A stretch of 17,142 bases of DNA from JBMCLJ01 sp048615375 (GTDB lineage: Bacteria > Patescibacteriota > Dojkabacteria > JAOAGR01). Positions 14,027 to 17,142 of the stretch are shown here, piece by piece (the stretch's first letter is position 1; each line of letters starts with the position of its first letter). Below the pieces are notes generated by a model. That model saw only the letters and a list, made by a program, of their open reading frames with translations. It was not told the origin of the DNA and searched no databases. Location of the stretch: NCBI GenBank assembly GCA_048615375.1, contig JBMCLJ010000020.1:1-17142 (forward strand), read 5' to 3'. Both the position numbers and the translations under genes were made by a program.

Positions 14027-14061
14027 TTGACCGATTTAAAATCCCACTTTAAATCGGTCAA
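14027..14061. promoter_or_regulatory. 14-bp inverted repeat in a divergent promoter region
   Basis: TTGACCGATTTAAA (14027-14040) and TTTAAATCGGTCAA (14048-14061) are perfect inverted copies around a 7-nt loop. Each arm contains a TTGAC -35-like block, one pointing to each of the divergent genes. There is no T-run, so it is more likely an operator or paired promoter than a terminator. Confidence 0.6.
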
Positions 14062-14076
14062 AGATTCTGATACAAT
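14048..14076 (+). promoter_or_regulatory. Candidate promoter of the second DUF4143 ATPase
   Basis: TTTAAA (14048-14053), 17 bp and TACAAT (14071-14076) place the start of transcription close to the ATG at 14084, seven nt after the -10. This would give a leaderless mRNA and favours the second ATG over the one at 14075, which overlaps the -10. Confidence 0.45.
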
Positions 14077-14083
14077 GTATCAT

Positions 14084-15223
14084 ATGATCCAGCGGCATTT
14101 ACGTTTCAGATTACAGGAGATTGGTGGTTCTTATCCAGTAATATCTATAACTGGCCCAAGACAATCCGGGAAAACCACACTTGTGAGAAATCTATTCCCT
14201 GATTATGTATATACAAATCTGGAAATCCCTGACGTAAGACGATTTGCTCTTGAAGACCCAAAAGCATTCCTGAACCAGGCACCTTGTATGATAATTGATG
14301 AGGTTCAATACCAGCCGGAATTACTTTCATACATTCAAGGAATTGTGGATGAGGAAAAAAGAAGGAAGTTTATTATCACAGGATCACAAAATCTCTTGAT
14401 ATCTGAAAAGATCTCACAATCTCTTGCAGGCAGGGTGGCGATATTCACGTTACTTCCCTTATCAATCTCTGAACTTCAATCTGCTGATTTATTGAAAAAT
14501 GATGTAATACAGCAGATGTTTTATGGTTCATACCCTCGTGTCTACAAAGAAGATCTTGAACCATCGAGATGGTTTGACGACTATGTACAAACGTACCTTG
14601 AAAGGGACGTCAGATTACTGAAAAATATCGAAAATCCTGGGCTGTTTCAGAGATTTCTCGGGTTTATGGCAGGTAGAACAGGTCAGATACTTACAATGAA
14701 TTCACTTGCCAATGACGTAGGAGTTACTGTTCCAACAATTGATTCGTGGATCAGTATCCTTGAAGCAACGTATATTATTTTTAAAGTGTACCCATTCCAC
14801 AGGAATTTTAACAAAAGAATAATCAAATCACCGAAGATTCACTTTTATGATACCGGGCTTGCATGTTCATTATTACGGATTGGATCTCCAAAGGAACTGA
14901 TGCACCATCCTCTTGCTGGTAGCATATTCGAGTCTTTTGTAGCAGGCAATATAATGAAAGAGTCCTTCAACAAAGGGAAAAGGGGGCAGGTATGGTATTG
15001 GAGAGAACAAACTGGAAGGGAGATTGATTTACTGTACGAAGATGAAGAGAAAATGGTAGCAAATGAGATAAAACTCTCCTCCACGATAGCACGTGGTGAT
15101 GCTAATAATTTATTATATTTTCAGAAGTTATCTGGTGAACAGATGGATTTACGAGTGATTAATGGTGGCAATGAAACCCAGTCAAGGACAGACTTTCAAT
15201 TTGTAAGCTGGAAGGAGCTATGA
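14084..15223 (+). CDS. AAA ATPase with DUF4143 C-terminal domain, copy 2
   Basis: From the ATG at 14084 this is 379 residues (382 from the ATG at 14075; longer upstream frames cross the divergent promoter). Walker A is GPRQSGKTTLVRN, Walker B is CMIIDEVQ and ITGSQNLL is the sensor-1 region. A central SLAGRVAIFTLLPLS segment and HTH-like linker (MNSLANDVGVTVPTIDSWI) are followed by the DUF4143 domain. That domain has a nuclease-like GREIDLLYE and NEIKLSS (D...ExK). It has the family's full length. It resembles copy 1 in architecture, but the sequences differ widely and the strand is opposite, so it is not a recent duplicate. It ends 16 nt from the convergent gene at 15240. Confidence 0.9.
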   Translation: MIQRHLRFRLQEIGGSYPVISITGPRQSGKTTLVRNLFPDYVYTNLEIPDVRRFALEDPKAFLNQAPCMIIDEVQYQPELLSYIQGIVDEEKRRKFIITGSQNLLISEKISQSLAGRVAIFTLLPLSISELQSADLLKNDVIQQMFYGSYPRVYKEDLEPSRWFDDYVQTYLERDVRLLKNIENPGLFQRFLGFMAGRTGQILTMNSLANDVGVTVPTIDSWISILEATYIIFKVYPFHRNFNKRIIKSPKIHFYDTGLACSLLRIGSPKELMHHPLAGSIFESFVAGNIMKESFNKGKRGQVWYWREQTGREIDLLYEDEEKMVANEIKLSSTIARGDANNLLYFQKLSGEQMDLRVINGGNETQSRTDFQFVSWKEL

Positions 15224-15239
15224 AGGGGTTGCTTAATTT

Positions 15240-16091
15240 CTAATGCTGTGCAGCAGAGTCAGTTGCAATATGGAATATTGAGGAAAAGGTCTTGATGGCC
15301 CAGTCTTTGTCTTCGTTTTTGTCGAAGAGAATGCTTATGAGAAGGATTACTTCTGGAATTGCGATTCTGCCGAGAAGGTAGTTATGTTCCCCATCTTTAT
15401 CGCTTACTTTTTCCAATGTGGCAAACTTTCTATACTTATTGTTCTCTGTATCAACGACAACTTCCTGTCCGGGTTCGACTGTTTTATCCATTGATGTTGG
15501 GAATTGTGATTCTAAGCTTTCGGAAAAGATAGTGAGTGTTGTGAGGTATATTTTTCTGTCTTCCCACCAGAATATGCCGGTGCCCTCTTCTTCATATCCC
15601 ACCGCGAAATGTCCAGGAATTGTAATAGCCCATCCCAGGAATTCTCTCGATATGTCATGTCGCCTGTAGCCTATGAGTTGCGTTGGTTTCTTCGTATCAT
15701 GGTATTGGGGGATACGATTCTTTACAGTATTTAACTTATCTTGATTATTCGTCAGCTCCAAAACTTCAATCCATTCCCTCCATGGAAAAGCCAATTGAGT
15801 ATTCATGGAGTATGCCTTTTCCAGCCATGAATCAATGTTACGAAAACTTTGTTCCTCGGATGCAAGAACTGGTTCTCTCCAGGGACAGTAAAGCCACATT
15901 TCTACAAGTGCAGTTTTTCGCCAAAAGTCTGCATCTGGTTCCTTGTTCCACCAGGGAAAGAATACTTGCGCATAATGACACTGTTCTTCATAACTTTTTT
16001 GCTTGATAGCACTTTGAAAAAATGTTAATGGCATAAAGCCTAACTGAGTAGTCACCATTTTTGTCCGAGTGATCACATATTCCAGAGGCAT
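15240..16091 (-). CDS. Uncharacterised 283-residue protein
   Basis: I do not recognise this family. The product is rich in aromatic residues, with several Trp-containing blocks (FFPWWNKEPDADFWRKT, WLYCPWREP, FPWREW, GIFWWEDRK). It has no signal peptide, although two moderately hydrophobic stretches exist (GWAITIPGHFAVGY and a C-terminal IPEVILLISILF). The C-terminal half looks beta-rich (EPGQEVVVDTENNKYRKFATLEKV). The ATG at 16091 directly follows the TGA of the upstream gene (TGAATG), so the two are translationally coupled and probably act together. Confidence 0.72.
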   Translation of the reverse strand: MPLEYVITRTKMVTTQLGFMPLTFFQSAIKQKSYEEQCHYAQVFFPWWNKEPDADFWRKTALVEMWLYCPWREPVLASEEQSFRNIDSWLEKAYSMNTQLAFPWREWIEVLELTNNQDKLNTVKNRIPQYHDTKKPTQLIGYRRHDISREFLGWAITIPGHFAVGYEEEGTGIFWWEDRKIYLTTLTIFSESLESQFPTSMDKTVEPGQEVVVDTENNKYRKFATLEKVSDKDGEHNYLLGRIAIPEVILLISILFDKNEDKDWAIKTFSSIFHIATDSAAQH

Positions 16092-16556
16092 TCACATAGT
16101 GATATTTGCTTCTGGAGAGGAGTTCTTAAGCACATGTGTAGCATTGGCTATAAACCATTCAACCATTCCCCATTGTAGTTGGTGAAAGTCTCGGGTAAAG
16201 TAATAATCTGCGTAGTCCTCAAGGTTATTCTGGTCAAAGGTAGTTTGAAGTACACGGGCAAGTCGGTCAAGAATATCAGTTACGTACGCGTGAAACCCTG
16301 GACCGGCCGGGTTTGTTTTTACTTCAATAAAAAGAAATTCATTCTCTGAAATAAAAAATATCGGTTCACTTGCAGGGTGGAGAGTAACTCTAAGTTCATT
16401 TTCCATGAAATGAATATCTAGAAACTCTTTGAGGATATGAGAATCACTTTCAAAAAAGTTTGCTATCTTCTGGAATGTACGCTGATAGATTTCACCAATG
16501 TTACCTGTATTACTTGAAGTATCGAGTTTCACTTTTGCATTTATGCGTACTCCCAT
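16092..16556 (-). CDS. Uncharacterised 154-residue protein
   Basis: No family is recognised. The protein is soluble, acidic and probably alpha/beta: an N-terminal strand (VRINAKVKLD), a helix (GEIYQRTFQKIANFF), a beta meander (ENELRVTLHPASEPIFFISENEFLFIEVKT) and a characteristic NPAGPGFHAYVTDILDRLARVL segment, then a YYFTRDFHQLQWGMVEWF region. The start is fixed by a -10 (TAGAAT) 6 nt upstream of the ATG; there is no Shine-Dalgarno. It is coupled to the next gene by TGAATG. Its layout (GPGFHA followed by a helix) suggests a conserved domain that a profile search might find. Confidence 0.72.
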   Translation of the reverse strand: MGVRINAKVKLDTSSNTGNIGEIYQRTFQKIANFFESDSHILKEFLDIHFMENELRVTLHPASEPIFFISENEFLFIEVKTNPAGPGFHAYVTDILDRLARVLQTTFDQNNLEDYADYYFTRDFHQLQWGMVEWFIANATHVLKNSSPEANITM

Positions 16557-16562
16557 ATTTTT

Positions 16563-16577
16563 ATTCTATCATAGAAT
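16563..16577 (-). promoter_or_regulatory. -10 box embedded in a palindrome upstream of the 154-residue gene
   Basis: On the minus strand TAGAAT (16568-16563) ends 6 nt before the ATG at 16556, with a weak CAGACA -35 at 18 bp. The -10 lies inside the perfect inverted repeat ATTCTAT-N-ATAGAAT (16563-16577), which could be an operator. The transcript would be leaderless. Confidence 0.5.
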
Positions 16578-16671
16578 GAAGAAAGGTGTCTGGTTGTTTT
16601 TATAAATCCAATCTGTGTTAATTTTTCGTTGCCCCTCCTTCTGCACCGTGCACCTTGATTTGCTGAGTATC

Positions 16672-17142
16672 TCATGAGAGTTCTCCCAGCATTTTTGCCT
16701 GGAATCTATTCAAGACGGGAGTACTGTCTTCGCCCAGCAGGTCATCGTTAAATATGATTTCTGCCTGGGAAAATTCCCAGGTACCCACAACGTCCATACC
16801 CAATAGGTCTGTCGCTCGTACGACTGGTCGCCACCAGGCTGGATTTTTCAGGTATTCACGGTAATTAAAAGTAAAGTTATCAGAGTCAGGGTGTATCGAA
16901 TGTACGTCATCTATATTTCGATGGACGAATTCAACAGTTATGTTGTTCGGGTGAAGGTGCGCATGAATAATGCCGAAACCGTTAATAATTCGTTCAAGGT
17001 AAAAACCATGCAGAGAGAGTATGGCGAGAAAAATATCTTCTTTATCTTCCTGGGATTGCTTGAGTTTTTCTTCCTGGATGGCTATCTGCTCCTGAATTGT
17101 AAGAAGAAGTTCAGTTTTAAGGTCTAAGAAGTAGTCAGTATG
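16672..17142 (-). CDS. Uncharacterised protein, C-terminal 156 residues (partial at right edge)
   Basis: A minus-strand frame is open from the right edge to a TGA at 16672-16674. The visible part begins with a charged, coiled-coil-like helix (LLLTIQEQIAIQEEKLKQSQ, then EDKEDIF). It continues through GFYLERIINGFGIIHAHLHP, a strand VEFVHRN, and NPAWWRPVVRATDLLGMDVV, and ends MLGELS. I recognise no family. It points the same way as the two unknown genes that follow, with 115 nt and a separate promoter between them. The frame keeps protein-like composition throughout, so I regard it as real. Confidence 0.65.
   Translation of the reverse strand, partial: HTDYFLDLKTELLLTIQEQIAIQEEKLKQSQEDKEDIFLAILSLHGFYLERIINGFGIIHAHLHPNNITVEFVHRNIDDVHSIHPDSDNFTFNYREYLKNPAWWRPVVRATDLLGMDVVGTWEFSQAEIIFNDDLLGEDSTPVLNRFQAKMLGELS

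Noticed and set aside
16891..17127. Plus-strand 78-codon frame at the right edge
   Set aside because: It is antisense to the 156-codon minus-strand frame, which spans the whole region to the edge and has more protein-like composition.

Overview
The window looks like a chromosomal stretch of a small-genome bacterium, most likely a Patescibacteria/CPR member. That placement is an inference: secreted-protein/membrane-protein pairs reminiscent of WxL systems, two DUF4143 ATPases, few Shine-Dalgarno sites and several promoters whose -10 box sits 5-7 nt before the start codon all fit it, but no single marker here proves a lineage. The standard genetic code fits; TAA, TAG and TGA all end genes.

Positions 1-6745 are one minus-strand block. 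Reading in its direction of transcription, it starts with rpsP and khpA, translationally coupled behind a good sigma70-type promoter. Next come four exported-protein genes forming two tandem copies of a two-gene module: a secreted, Thr/Ser/Ala/Gly-rich protein ending in a QTVTYTV-type strand, then a signal-peptide protein with a DUF916-like ectodomain and a C-terminal membrane anchor. The downstream copy of the secreted protein carries an in-frame TAA, after which 47 conserved codons remain. Two strong rho-independent terminators punctuate this block. An M50 membrane protease with its own leaderless-looking promoter and a partial DHH phosphoesterase close it.

Positions 6898-9815 are a patchy plus-strand region. 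It holds a promoter and tRNA-Gln(UUG), a histidine phosphatase, an AT-rich spacer with a fragmented minus-strand reading frame, a TPR protein that ends abruptly, and a decayed IS3-family element. The IS element keeps its A_AAA_AAG programmed -1 frameshift site but has two disabling frameshifts in orfB. Positions 9891-11586 encode an OmpR-type response regulator and histidine kinase with overlapping reading frames.

Positions 11599-15223 hold two AAA+/DUF4143 ATPases on opposite strands around an alpha/beta hydrolase and a small coupled ORF. The first ATPase is bracketed by two direct copies (58 of 70 positions identical by hand) of a hairpin repeat. A 14-bp inverted repeat lies between the divergent hydrolase and second ATPase. 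Positions 15240-17142 hold three minus-strand genes I do not recognise; the last one runs off the right edge.
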